A stretch of DNA of 44,166 nt from Clostridia bacterium (GTDB lineage Bacteria > Bacillota > Clostridia > Peptostreptococcales > Anaerovoracaceae): the NCBI GenBank assembly GCA_024693105.1, contig JAILLO010000013.1:1-44166 (forward strand), read 5' to 3'. The position numbers and the translations under genes were made by a program. Positions 7,348-15,700 of this stretch are shown in pieces. How positions within the stretch are numbered: the stretch's first letter is position 1; every line of letters starts with the position of its first letter. The notes under the pieces were generated by a model. That model had not been told where the DNA came from and did no database searches. It saw only the letters and a program-made list of their open reading frames with translations.

Positions 7348-8778
7348 TTATACGTTTATATCGGCATGTATGCCGAGAAGTCCTTCGTTTTCCCTGAGAA
7401 CCGGCCTGATAACCGATTCGAGAAATTCCTCCGTCTGCTCAGGCGCGCGTCCTATGAAGTTTTCCGGTTTCATTATCTTTTTCAGATCTTCAAGCGATAC
7501 GCCAAAGAGCGGATCTGCCGCGATTCTTTCAAGCAGGTCGTTCGGCTTTCCCTCTTCCTTTACCGCTTTTCCCGCAGCATGCGAATGAACGCGGATTCTT
7601 TCATGAAGAACCTGCCTGTCGCCGCCTGCCTTGACGGCATCCATCATAATGTTTTCGGTTGCCATAAACGGCAGCTCGTTCATAAGATGCGCCTCTATTA
7701 CCTTCGGATATACGACAAGCCCGTCGGCAACATTCATATAAAGCTCAAGTATACTGTCTGTGGCAAGGAATGCCTCCGGAACCGAAATGCGCTTGTTTGC
7801 CGAATCGTCAAGTGTTCTTTCAAACCACTGCGTCGATGCTGTAACTGCCGGATTCAGCGCGTCACAGATCACGTAATTTGCAAGCGAAGCCATGCGCTCA
7901 CTTCTCATCGGATTTCTCTTGTAGGCCATGGCAGAAGAACCTATCTGGCTCTTTTCAAACGGCTCCTCAACTTCCTTAAGATGCTGAAGCAGCCTGATAT
8001 CGTTTGAAAATTTATGCGCACTTTGGGCTATTCCCGAGAGGACATTTAAAACTCTTGTATCTATTTTCCGCGAATACGTCTGGCCCGAGACCGCATAGCA
8101 GGCATCAAACCCGAATTTTTCGGCTATCTTTTTGTCAAGCATTCTGCACTTTTCATGGTCGCCGTCAAACAGCTCCATAAAGCTGGCCTGAGTCCCGGTA
8201 GTCCCTTTCGAGCCGAGAAGCTTCAGGCTTGAGCTGACATAATCAAGGTCTTCAAGATCATGTACAAGCTCCTGCATCCAAAGCGTCGCCCTCTTTCCGA
8301 CAGTAGTCGGCTGGGCCGGCTGAAAATGCGTGAAGGCAAGCGTCGGTAGGCTTTTGTTGCGCTCCGCAAAGCCTGAAAGTGAATCAAGCACATTGATAAT
8401 CTTCGCCTTAATAACGCCAAGCGCTTCCTTCATGATAATTATATCTGTATTGTCGCCTACATAGCAGGAGGTTGCGCCAAGATGGATGATACCCTTTGCC
8501 TTTGGACACTGCATGCCGTAAGCGTAAACATGGGACATTACATCGTGACGCACCACAGCCTCACGCTCTTTTGCGACTTCGTAATTAATATCGTCTTTGT
8601 GTGCCTTCAGTTCGTCTATCTGCTCCTGCGTTATGTCAAGACCGAGCTCCATTTCAGCCTCTGCAAGAGCAATCCAGAGTCTTCTCCAGGTTCTGAATTT
8701 CTTGTCCGGGGAAAACAGGAACTTCATGTCCTTTCCGGGGTATCTTTCCGATAACGGACTTGTATAGGAATCTCTCAT
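7348..8778 (-). CDS. purB: Adenylosuccinate lyase
   Basis: A 476-residue enzyme of the fumarase/aspartase superfamily that cleaves SAICAR to AICAR and adenylosuccinate to AMP in purine synthesis. The superfamily signature GSSAMAYKRNPMRSE, with the mobile catalytic loop serine, is intact. Other markers are the N-terminal SPLSERYPGKDMKFLFS, the MSHVYAYG histidine region, HLGATSCYVGDN, and FTHFQPAQPTTVGKR with the second histidine region. The length matches the roughly 475-residue eukaryote-like PurB form rather than the 430-residue Bacillus form. GGGAGG is five bases from ATG. It is a single-gene unit with its own promoter and a repeated leader; no purine operon neighbours are present here. Confidence 0.96.
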   Translation of the reverse strand: MRDSYTSPLSERYPGKDMKFLFSPDKKFRTWRRLWIALAEAEMELGLDITQEQIDELKAHKDDINYEVAKEREAVVRHDVMSHVYAYGMQCPKAKGIIHLGATSCYVGDNTDIIIMKEALGVIKAKIINVLDSLSGFAERNKSLPTLAFTHFQPAQPTTVGKRATLWMQELVHDLEDLDYVSSSLKLLGSKGTTGTQASFMELFDGDHEKCRMLDKKIAEKFGFDACYAVSGQTYSRKIDTRVLNVLSGIAQSAHKFSNDIRLLQHLKEVEEPFEKSQIGSSAMAYKRNPMRSERMASLANYVICDALNPAVTASTQWFERTLDDSANKRISVPEAFLATDSILELYMNVADGLVVYPKVIEAHLMNELPFMATENIMMDAVKAGGDRQVLHERIRVHSHAAGKAVKEEGKPNDLLERIAADPLFGVSLEDLKKIMKPENFIGRAPEQTEEFLESVIRPVLRENEGLLGIHADINV

Positions 8779-8806
8779 AGCATCCTCCCTTTTGCGGCAT
8801 TGCTCA

Positions 8807-8862
8807 TTATTTCCGCGTAATTACCTCAGTTTCGTTATTTCCGCGTAATTACCTCAGTTTTG
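8807..8862. repeat. 28-bp direct repeat in the purB leader
   Basis: Two 28-bp copies (8807-8834 and 8835-8862), almost identical, each containing TTATTTCCGCGTAATTACCT followed by CAGTTT. Each copy includes the palindrome GTAATTAC. Both lie between the predicted purB start point near 8860 and the start codon, so they are in the 5' untranslated region on the minus strand. Confidence 0.93.
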
Positions 8863-8866
8863 ATGA

Positions 8867-8895
8867 ATTATATCATCTGTGGGCCTTTAATTCAA
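8867..8895 (-). promoter_or_regulatory. Promoter of purB
   Basis: On the minus strand a -35 TTGAAT (8890-8895) and a perfect -10 TATAAT (8867-8872) are separated by 17 bp, about 90 bp before the start codon. I do not see a PurR-box pair of the Bacillus type. Confidence 0.8.
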
Positions 8896-9165
8896 CACTG
8901 CCGCCTCACTTTTCCGCTCTTTTCGCGTATTTTTAGTAATTTCGTTCGTGTAAATCCGTGTGTTGGTTGGCGTATTCTTTATTTTTGTTCGTGTTTTTCG
9001 CCACAGGGGCCTCCTTCTGTTTCTCTTCACGCAGGGACGGGGCTTCGATTAACTACGCTCAGCCCGGCCGCGAAGCAGTTCCTCTGCAAACGGTAACGGG
9101 CACAGCCTGCCGCGGACCGCACACTTTTGCTTGCGGTCTTTAAGAGTATTTTAGTTTTGCGGGAA
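8896..9165. other. Gene-free spacer with an orphan hairpin
   Basis: About 270 bp between the divergent purB and histidine kinase promoters with no credible gene. It includes a GC-rich passage (about 9000-9120) and a hairpin at 9115-9138 with 7-bp arms GACCGCA / TGCGGTC, followed by TTTAAG, too weak a tail for a sure terminator. Confidence 0.4.
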
Positions 9166-9194
9166 TTGAAATAATAGTCTGAAAATGATAAAAT
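9166..9194 (+). promoter_or_regulatory. Promoter of the hybrid histidine kinase gene
   Basis: TTGAAA (9166-9171) and TAAAAT (9189-9194) are separated by exactly 17 bp and precede the kinase start by about 60 bp. Confidence 0.75.
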
Positions 9195-9195
9195 A

Positions 9196-9241
9196 TTGTA
9201 TCTGTATATATTAGAAAATTATATCTGTATACATTAGGAAA
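9196..9241. repeat. 23-bp direct repeat in the kinase leader
   Basis: Two imperfect copies in register of 23 bp share TATCTGTATA.ATTAG.AAA (starting near 9199 and 9222). They fall immediately after the -10 element, across the predicted start point and up to the ribosome binding site. Their position suggests either a two-site operator or a replication-slippage duplication. Confidence 0.8.
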
Positions 9242-9256
9242 GAGACGGAGTCATTT

Positions 9257-11662
9257 ATGATTTATGATATCTTCTGTAAAGGTGAAGTTCCTCCGGAAGT
9301 CGAACTTGAAATATACCATACAAGAGACAATGTCGGAGCCTTTGCCTTCCGCCTTGACGGACGGTACAAGCTGCTTTACGGAAATGACAATTTTTTTGAT
9401 ATGATAGGATATTCGCGCGAATTCCTTGAGACGGTTATGGGAAACAGATGCTGCTGTTTCCTTCACCCTGCCGACCTTAAGGCTACAGACCGGGCTATTT
9501 TTGCCGCTGTCAATTCGGGCAGTGAAAATGTTTCCTGGGAAGCGCGGATTATTACGGGATCCGGAGAACTGAAGCTGATTCATTTTTCCGGTGTTTTGGT
9601 GCGCCGCGAAAACTACGACATCAATCTGTACGGAACCGCTCTTGATATTACAAGCCGTTTCGCGGATGAACGTATCAGACTCAGCCGCTATGAGCTTCAA
9701 CTTTCCGAAAGAGAAAAAATAGACAGAAAAGCCTTCGGTTCGGCGCTTCTTGACCTGACCGACGACAGACTTATAGATGTTAAGGCGGACAGAGAACACA
9801 TTCTCGCCCTCGGTGACGCAAAAAATATTGACGACTTCTTCAAAAAAACAGAATATCTTGTCCGCAAGGCACGCACGCAGACGGAGATTTCCCCGAGGTT
9901 CTCGCGCAGGCAGCTGCTGAGTGATTTTGAAAAGGGCAAAATGTCCTTGTCTGCAAATTACAAGCTTATGACGCAGCCCGGCAGATACGAATGGGTAAGC
10001 GCCACCATTAACATGCATCTGAATCCGAGCAACGGCCATCTTGAAGCTCTTTTTTACGGCCGGACGATGCAGGAGGAAATGCTTCAGCAGAAGCTGTGCG
10101 ACAAGCTTATCGAAACCGAATATGCTTTTCTTTTTATCGTCAATACGGAATCCGGCATGATTGAGCGCATGATCAACAACTCGGATGCAACAATTGATAT
10201 TCCCGCACAGGGGCTTCTTTACAGCGAGTATCTTTCCTCTATTCTGCAAAACTATGCCTATGTCAAGGATGCAAATGATTACAAAGCAAGGCTCTCGCTT
10301 GATTTTATCAAAAAGAAGCTCTCAAAAAAAGACAGCTATTCTTTCACCATCAATTTGCGTGAAGGCACAAGTCTTTTCAAGCAGCTGAAGATCAGATTTT
10401 TCTATATCGATGAATATGAAGACAGCCTGGCTGCCTGCGTAAGTGACATGTCCGATTATTTCCGCAGGGAGAAGCTTTACAACGAGCGTCTTCAGAGTGC
10501 GCTTGAGGCGGAAAAGGCAAATTCGGCGAAAACTTATTTTCTTTCGCGCATGAGCCACGATATCAGGACTCCGCTCAATGCCATTATCGGACTTACCGAG
10601 CTTGCAACAGGTGAAGCCGACGACAAGGCTGCGGTGCTTTCGCATCTTGAAAAGATTAAAAGTTCAAGTACGTTCCTGCTCGATCTTATCAACGATATTT
10701 TGGACGTTTCGGTTATTGAAAGCGGCAAATTCACGCTTTATCCGTCGCGCTATGAATACAATGATTTTCTCAAGGCTGTTTCTTCGGTATTCAGGCCGCA
10801 GTGTCAGAACAAAAATATCGAATTTATTATTGACCACGGAGAGCTGAGCAAGTCAAACCTTCCGATTCTTGTCGACAAGGTCAGGTTCAATCAGCTGTTT
10901 TTCAATATTATTTCAAATGCCGTCAAGTATACGAATCCCGGCGGCAAGGTCTGGTTCGTAATCGAAAACCTGAAAAGGCAGCAGAGTCTTTATTCTACGG
11001 ATTTTATCATCAGAGATACGGGAATCGGTATCAATGAAGAGTTCCAAAAGGTCCTCTTTGAACCTTTCACAAAGGAAAATGCCTCCAAATACGAAATTCA
11101 GGGGACAGGCCTTGGCCTTTCGATTGCAAAAGCCGTTGTCGACGCGATGAACGGCAGCATACGTGTTGACAGTGTCAAGGATGTGGGAACGACCATTACC
11201 GTCCATCTTGACCTTCCGGTTGCGGCCAACGCCTCAGACGATTCGCTTGAGACTTATCCGCTTGAAGAGGCAAAAAACAAGGTCAGAGGGGCAAGCGTTC
11301 TTCTTGTTGAAGACCATCTTTTGAATAACGAAATTATTTCAAGAAATCTTGCCAAATTTGACATGAAGGTACAGGGCGCCTTTAACGGCCTTGAGGCTGT
11401 AAATTCTTTCAAAAACAAGCCGCCTCACACTTTCGATGTTATTCTTATGGATATTCACATGCCTATAATGAACGGGCTTGAGGCCACGAAGAAGATTCGC
11501 GCGCTTGACCGCGAGGATGCAAAGAAAATCCCTATTATTGCGCTTTCGGCAAATGCCTTTACAGAGGATATTGATTTGTCGATTTCCGCAGGAATGAACG
11601 CGCATCTTTCCAAACCGGTCAACATGGAGCTCCTTGTTAAAACCCTTGCGGGGTATTTATAA
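9257..11662 (+). CDS. Soluble hybrid sensor histidine kinase / response regulator
   Basis: An 801-residue hybrid kinase with no membrane segment. Residues about 25-140 form a PAS-like domain (ending YGTALDITSRF), residues about 150-400 hold one or two more divergent sensory domains, and a short coil leads to the dimerisation/phosphoacceptor box SRMSHDIRTPLNAIIG with His434. The ATPase domain shows the N box (NIISNAVKYTNPGG), DTGIGI and GTGLGLSIAK. A C-terminal receiver (about 680-800) has LLVEDH, Asp732 in LMDIHMPIMNG, and the SKP lysine. No HPt or DNA-binding output is attached, so a phosphorelay partner must be encoded elsewhere. ACGGAG precedes ATG by six bases. The next gene is alr, 116 bp downstream; no link is evident. 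Confidence 0.93.
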   Translation: MIYDIFCKGEVPPEVELEIYHTRDNVGAFAFRLDGRYKLLYGNDNFFDMIGYSREFLETVMGNRCCCFLHPADLKATDRAIFAAVNSGSENVSWEARIITGSGELKLIHFSGVLVRRENYDINLYGTALDITSRFADERIRLSRYELQLSEREKIDRKAFGSALLDLTDDRLIDVKADREHILALGDAKNIDDFFKKTEYLVRKARTQTEISPRFSRRQLLSDFEKGKMSLSANYKLMTQPGRYEWVSATINMHLNPSNGHLEALFYGRTMQEEMLQQKLCDKLIETEYAFLFIVNTESGMIERMINNSDATIDIPAQGLLYSEYLSSILQNYAYVKDANDYKARLSLDFIKKKLSKKDSYSFTINLREGTSLFKQLKIRFFYIDEYEDSLAACVSDMSDYFRREKLYNERLQSALEAEKANSAKTYFLSRMSHDIRTPLNAIIGLTELATGEADDKAAVLSHLEKIKSSSTFLLDLINDILDVSVIESGKFTLYPSRYEYNDFLKAVSSVFRPQCQNKNIEFIIDHGELSKSNLPILVDKVRFNQLFFNIISNAVKYTNPGGKVWFVIENLKRQQSLYSTDFIIRDTGIGINEEFQKVLFEPFTKENASKYEIQGTGLGLSIAKAVVDAMNGSIRVDSVKDVGTTITVHLDLPVAANASDDSLETYPLEEAKNKVRGASVLLVEDHLLNNEIISRNLAKFDMKVQGAFNGLEAVNSFKNKPPHTFDVILMDIHMPIMNGLEATKKIRALDREDAKKIPIIALSANAFTEDIDLSISAGMNAHLSKPVNMELLVKTLAGYL

Positions 11663-11778
11663 AGAGTATATAATTTATATGTTATATTCAGGTATTGTGG
11701 TTTTATATTTACAATTCATTTTATCTGCTTTTCTATATTTTATATTTTTTATATATGAGTAATTAGGGAGGTTACCAA

Positions 11779-12912
11779 ATGTATAAGGAAGCTATCAGAC
11801 CTGTATGGGCCGAAATCAATCTTTCAAACCTTGACTACAACATCAAAAGCATCAAGAAAAAGGCTGAGGGAAGAGAACTTATAGGGGTTATCAAAGCGGA
11901 CGCTTACGGACACGGTTCTGTCAAAGTAGCTGAGGTTCTCAGAGCAAACGGAGTGAAGACTTTTGCAATCGCAACTCTTCAGGAAGCCGTTACTCTCAGA
12001 GACGCAGGAGCAAAGGAAGAGATTATCTGTCTCGGACTTACTCCGGATATGTATGCGGACGTAGTCGTTAAGTACGACATTACACCGGTTGTATGCAATT
12101 CCTCAAATGCCGCAGCTTTTTCCGAAGCTGCAAAGGCTGCCGGAAAGACAATACGCGGACTTATAGCCGTTGACACGGGCATGGGCCGCATCGGTTATCT
12201 TGCAGACGATCCTGCCGCAATTGAAGATGTCAAGAAAATTGCAGCTCTTTCAAACTTCAAAATCAAAGGCATGTTCTCTCATATGTCAACTGCCGATGCT
12301 TATGACAAGACTTATTCCAAGCTTCAGGAAGAAAAATATAACGGTTTTTACAACGCATGTACTGCTGCCGGCATAGATATTCCTTTCAGGACCTTTGCAA
12401 ACAGTGCTTCAATTATGGAAATTCCATCGGTTTACTTTGACGCTGTACGTCCGGGAATCATCCTCTACGGCTGCTATCCTTCAGATGAAGTCGATGTTAA
12501 GCAGCTTGATATCAAGCCTGTTATGTCGATTAAGGCAAATATCGTTCACCTCAAGAAGGTCGGACCTGACTTCTCTGTAGGTTACGGAAGAAAATTTATT
12601 TCAAAGAGAGACAGCCTTATTGCAACACTTGCAATCGGCTATGCCGACGGATATCCAAGACCTTATTCGCCAAACGCAAAGGTTATAGTCAACGGTGTTG
12701 TGGCACCTGTTGCCGGAAATATCTGTATGGACCAGTGCATGGTCGATGTTACGGATGTTCCTGATGTTAAGGTCGGCGATGAAGTTATCATAATGGGAAC
12801 AGACGGAAAGAACACTATTTCCGCAGACGATATCGCAAATGCAACCGGAACAATCAACTACGAAATTACATGTGCATTCGGACAAAGACTTCCGAAGGTT
12901 TATGTAAAATAA
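11779..12912 (+). CDS. alr: Alanine racemase
   Basis: A 377-residue PLP enzyme that interconverts L- and D-alanine, supplying D-alanine for peptidoglycan. The PLP lysine is Lys39 in VIKADAYGHG, and the second catalytic residue is Tyr269 in SVGYGRKF. Other family marks are VDTGMGRIGY, the MFSHMSTAD strand, VRPGIILYG and NICMDQCMVD. Length is usual. GGGAGG lies seven bases before ATG. The 116-bp AT-rich spacer upstream has no clear promoter that I would defend. A terminator at 12933 closes the unit, so it may be transcribed alone or with the upstream kinase. Confidence 0.97.
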   Translation: MYKEAIRPVWAEINLSNLDYNIKSIKKKAEGRELIGVIKADAYGHGSVKVAEVLRANGVKTFAIATLQEAVTLRDAGAKEEIICLGLTPDMYADVVVKYDITPVVCNSSNAAAFSEAAKAAGKTIRGLIAVDTGMGRIGYLADDPAAIEDVKKIAALSNFKIKGMFSHMSTADAYDKTYSKLQEEKYNGFYNACTAAGIDIPFRTFANSASIMEIPSVYFDAVRPGIILYGCYPSDEVDVKQLDIKPVMSIKANIVHLKKVGPDFSVGYGRKFISKRDSLIATLAIGYADGYPRPYSPNAKVIVNGVVAPVAGNICMDQCMVDVTDVPDVKVGDEVIIMGTDGKNTISADDIANATGTINYEITCAFGQRLPKVYVK

Positions 12913-12932
12913 TTCACCAGATGTTTAAAAAA

Positions 12933-12957
12933 CCCGGGCTTCACTGCCCGGATTTTT
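12933..12957 (+). terminator. Terminator after alr
   Basis: The stem CCGGGC / GCCCGG with loop TTCACT is followed by ATTTTTA, just after the alr stop codon and before aroF. Confidence 0.85.
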
Positions 12958-13000
12958 ACTGATGACCTGAGACAGTCACAAGGGAAAGAGGAAGTTTTTT

Positions 13001-14008
13001 ATGATCATCAAATTGAAATACAGGCCCGAAAAAAAGGATTTTGACGCCTTTGTCGCAGGACTTGAAAAGGAAGGGCTTGCCGTACACGAAATCGACGGGG
13101 AGCGCTTTACTGTTCTGGGGCTTACAGGCGACACGTCAAAGCTTGACGCCGACAGGATCCGCGCCCTTGATTTTGTTTCGGGCGTGAAGCGCATTCAGGA
13201 GCCTTACAAAGAGGCAAGCCGGAGTTTTCATCCGTCAGATACGGTTATCGACATTTCGGGAAAAGGCATCGGCGCCGGTAATTTCCGGGTTATTGCGGGA
13301 CCTTGCTCTGTCGAATCCGAGGAGCAGCTTTGCGGCATTGCAAAAGCTGTTAAGGCTTCCGGGGCCGATTTTCTTCGCGGCGGCGCTTTTAAGCCCAGAA
13401 CTTCCCCTTACAGTTTCCAGGGTCTCAGAAAAGAAGGTCTTCGGATTCTTCTTGAAGCGAAAAAGCTTACGGGGCTTCCCGTCGTGACAGAGGCGATGGA
13501 TATTTCCCAGCTTGAGCTTTTTGACGATATTGATGTCATTCAGGTAGGCGCAAGAAATATGCAGAATTTTGAGCTTCTGAAGGAGCTTGGGAAGCTGCGC
13601 AAACCCATACTTTTAAAGCGGGGACTTTCAAGCACTCTTCAGGAGCTTCTGATGAGCGCCGAATATATTATGGCCGGCGGTAATGACCGCATTATTCTGT
13701 GCGAGCGCGGTATCAGAACTTTCGAAACCACGACTAAAAACACTCTCGGGCTCGCATCTGTACCGCTGCTGAAAAAAATGACGCACCTTCCGGTTATTGT
13801 CGATCCGAGTCACGCAACCGGAAACGCTGCGCTTGTCAAGCCGATGTCAATGGCCGCGACTGCGGCGGGAGCGGACGGACTTATGATTGAGGTCCACAAC
13901 GACCCCGCAAACGCACTTTGCGACGGGCCTCAGGCTCTTGACCCCGCAGCATTTGACGATACCCTCAAAGCTGTAAAGCAGATTCTTCCGTTTGCTTACA
14001 GAGACTGA
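13001..14008 (+). CDS. aroF: 3-deoxy-7-phosphoheptulonate synthase (DAHP synthase, AroF type)
   Basis: A 335-residue class I-beta type DAHP synthase that condenses phosphoenolpyruvate with erythrose 4-phosphate, the first shikimate step. An N-terminal ACT/ferredoxin-like regulatory segment (residues 1-70, MIIKLKYRPEKKDFDAFV) precedes the barrel with VIAGPCSVES, RGGAFKPRTSPYSFQG, QVGARNMQNF, LLKRGLSST, ERGIRTFE and VDPSHATGN, all family signatures for metal, PEP and phosphate binding. The N-terminal domain normally mediates feedback control by aromatic amino acids. AGAGGAAG precedes the ATG. It starts a compact operon with aroB 14 bp downstream. Confidence 0.96.
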   Translation: MIIKLKYRPEKKDFDAFVAGLEKEGLAVHEIDGERFTVLGLTGDTSKLDADRIRALDFVSGVKRIQEPYKEASRSFHPSDTVIDISGKGIGAGNFRVIAGPCSVESEEQLCGIAKAVKASGADFLRGGAFKPRTSPYSFQGLRKEGLRILLEAKKLTGLPVVTEAMDISQLELFDDIDVIQVGARNMQNFELLKELGKLRKPILLKRGLSSTLQELLMSAEYIMAGGNDRIILCERGIRTFETTTKNTLGLASVPLLKKMTHLPVIVDPSHATGNAALVKPMSMAATAAGADGLMIEVHNDPANALCDGPQALDPAAFDDTLKAVKQILPFAYRD

Positions 14009-14022
14009 AAACAGGAGGAGAC

Positions 14023-15075
14023 ATGCCAGTATTAAAAGTAAACGTTTCGTCACCTTATGACGTTATTATAGAAAAAGGTGCTCTGACAACTCTCGGCGAA
14101 AAGGTGTCAACCGTGCTGAAGCCTTGCAAAATCTGCCTCGTGACAGATTCTGTTGTCGACAAACACTACGGAAGTGTTGCCGAGGCGGCCCTCAAAATCG
14201 CCGGATTTACAGTGAAAAAATTCGTCTTTCTTGCGGGAGAGGCTTCAAAGAACATTACTACCTTCGGAGCGCTTCTTGAGTTTCTTGCAACCAACCGCTT
14301 TTCGCATAATGATGCCGTGCTTGCTCTCGGCGGCGGTGTTTGCGGCGATCTGGCCGGCTTTGCCGCTGCAAGCTATATGCGCGGAATCAGCTGCATTCAG
14401 GTGCCGACTACATTTCTTGCCGCAATTGATTCATCCGTCGGGGGAAAAACCGCGATTAATCTTGAGGTCGGGAAAAACCTTGCAGGCGCTTTCTGGCAGC
14501 CTGCTCTTGTCGTTCACGACCCGCTGACGCTTGGGACTCTTTCCCCGCAGAATTACCGCTGCGGCATGGCAGAAGTGATTAAATACGGCGCAATTGCCGA
14601 TGCAAACCTTCTTATGAAGCTTGCCGACGGAAGTCTTTCCGATCCCGAAATTATCGAAAACTGCGTTTCCATCAAGGCTTCGATAGTAGAGGAGGACGAA
14701 AGGGACACATCAAAGCGCCGGCTTCTCAATTTCGGTCATACGTTCGGACATGCGATTGAAAGCTGCAGTCATTACTCTATTCCGCACGGACTTGCGGTTG
14801 CCTCCGGCATGATGATTGCTTCAAACGCCGCTTTCGGCATGGGTCTTACAAACTTCAATCTTGTCCCTGTGCTTGAAAAGCTCTACGAAAAGTACGAAAT
14901 TGAATTTAACTGTCCGTTTGAAGCATCAGAGCTTGCTTCTGCGGCGCTTAACGACAAAAAACGCTCCGGTCACAGCATACAGCTTGTCATTCCCGAAAAA
15001 CCGGGCTTGTGCAAAATTATTCCTTTCCCTACGGGAGAGCTTGAAAAATTTGTTTATCTGGGACTTGCGTTTTAG
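14023..15075 (+). CDS. aroB: 3-dehydroquinate synthase
   Basis: A 350-residue NAD- and metal-dependent enzyme that converts DAHP to 3-dehydroquinate. Signatures are ALGGGVCGDLAGFAAASYMR (nucleotide binding and active site), VPTTFLAAIDSSVGGKTAIN, GMAEVIKYG, and the metal-ligand segment LLNFGHTFGHAIE followed by HGLAVASGM. GGAGGAG is a few bases before ATG. Second gene of the aroF-aroB-chorismate mutase set; the order matches consecutive pathway steps. Confidence 0.97.
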   Translation: MPVLKVNVSSPYDVIIEKGALTTLGEKVSTVLKPCKICLVTDSVVDKHYGSVAEAALKIAGFTVKKFVFLAGEASKNITTFGALLEFLATNRFSHNDAVLALGGGVCGDLAGFAAASYMRGISCIQVPTTFLAAIDSSVGGKTAINLEVGKNLAGAFWQPALVVHDPLTLGTLSPQNYRCGMAEVIKYGAIADANLLMKLADGSLSDPEIIENCVSIKASIVEEDERDTSKRRLLNFGHTFGHAIESCSHYSIPHGLAVASGMMIASNAAFGMGLTNFNLVPVLEKLYEKYEIEFNCPFEASELASAALNDKKRSGHSIQLVIPEKPGLCKIIPFPTGELEKFVYLGLAF

Positions 15076-15144
15076 GAAGCGCCGGCGAAAATTACAGGCG
15101 CTGCGCCTGCCTGAGACATGTTTTCGAAGACTGTTTCCCGGTGG

Positions 15145-15195
15145 CACGTTCGCAGGCGGTGCGTTCGCAGGCGGCACGTTCGCAGGCGGCACGCT
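15145..15195. repeat. 15-bp tandem repeat before the chorismate mutase gene
   Basis: Three units (15145-15159, 15160-15174, 15175-15189) of the form CACGTTCGCAGGCGG, with one CA-to-TG change, then a partial fourth. It lies in the 186-bp gap between aroB and the mutase. It is in frame with the mutase and would encode VRRR[H/C] repeats if translated, but there is no supporting ribosome binding site upstream. Confidence 0.9.
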
Positions 15196-15261
15196 TCTGA
15201 TACGCCCGGCACAATAAAATACTTTAAAGCCAAAAAAGACGCTGAGAAAATTGAGAGGAGG

Positions 15262-15555
15262 ATGCAGATTTTTGTCTGCGAAACCGGTATGAATATTGTT
15301 GAAATGAGAGAAAAAATCGATTCCATCGACGATCAGATTCTGAAATTATTTATCGAAAGAATGAATATCTGCAAAGAGGTTGCACAGTACAAGGCGGACA
15401 GAAATATGATGATCCTCGATACTGTAAGAGAAATGGAAATCCTTACGCGCGTTACGGGAGGTATCCCGATGGAATATGACGACGCCGTACGTTCTCTTTT
15501 CCTTACAATTATGGACCACAGCCGCCAGGTTCAGGCAAAGATTACTCAAAAATAG
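15262..15555 (+). CDS. Chorismate mutase, AroQ type (monofunctional)
   Basis: An AroQ-fold chorismate mutase that turns chorismate into prephenate. The domain starts at MNIVEMREKIDSIDDQILKL and continues with FIERMNICKEVAQYK, carrying the expected arginine and lysine positions, then DTVREMEIL and the closing helix. Start choice is unclear. The ATG at 15262 touches the AGGAGG at 15256-15261 with no spacing; the ATG at 15289 is 27 bases from it; an ATT at 15268 would be at the ideal six-base distance. The mature core is about 88 residues in any case. No prephenate dehydratase or dehydrogenase is fused. It closes the aro operon. Confidence 0.85.
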   Translation: MQIFVCETGMNIVEMREKIDSIDDQILKLFIERMNICKEVAQYKADRNMMILDTVREMEILTRVTGGIPMEYDDAVRSLFLTIMDHSRQVQAKITQK

Positions 15556-15639
15556 CCTGCCTGCCCTGCATGAATTGCGCAAGGCTTTAGGCACATTTAT
15601 TCTGCCTCTGTAAGGCTCTGTGCTGCCCTGTGGCGCATT

Positions 15640-15668
15640 TTGCCCGACTGTGCAGTATTTAATATGTT
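15640..15668 (+). promoter_or_regulatory. Possible promoter of ridA
   Basis: TTGCCC (15640-15645) and TATGTT (15663-15668) with a 17-bp spacer lie about 35 bp before the ridA start. Both hexamers are imperfect. Confidence 0.45.
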
Positions 15669-15700
15669 TTTTCTATTTTATGTTTCTGGAGGGTTAAGTT

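Noticed and set aside
9251-10249. 332-residue open frame on the minus strand opposite the hybrid kinase
   Set aside because: It mirrors the codon structure of a clear kinase gene on the other strand, has no family resemblance, and lacks a start site.
11663-11778. Riboswitch or promoter before alr
   Set aside because: The spacer is AT-rich with no convincing hexamer pair and no stable conserved fold that I can recognise.
15118-15261. Arginine-rich N-terminal extension of the chorismate mutase
   Set aside because: The extension is encoded by a 15-bp minisatellite and lacks a ribosome binding site; the strong AGGAGG lies after it.
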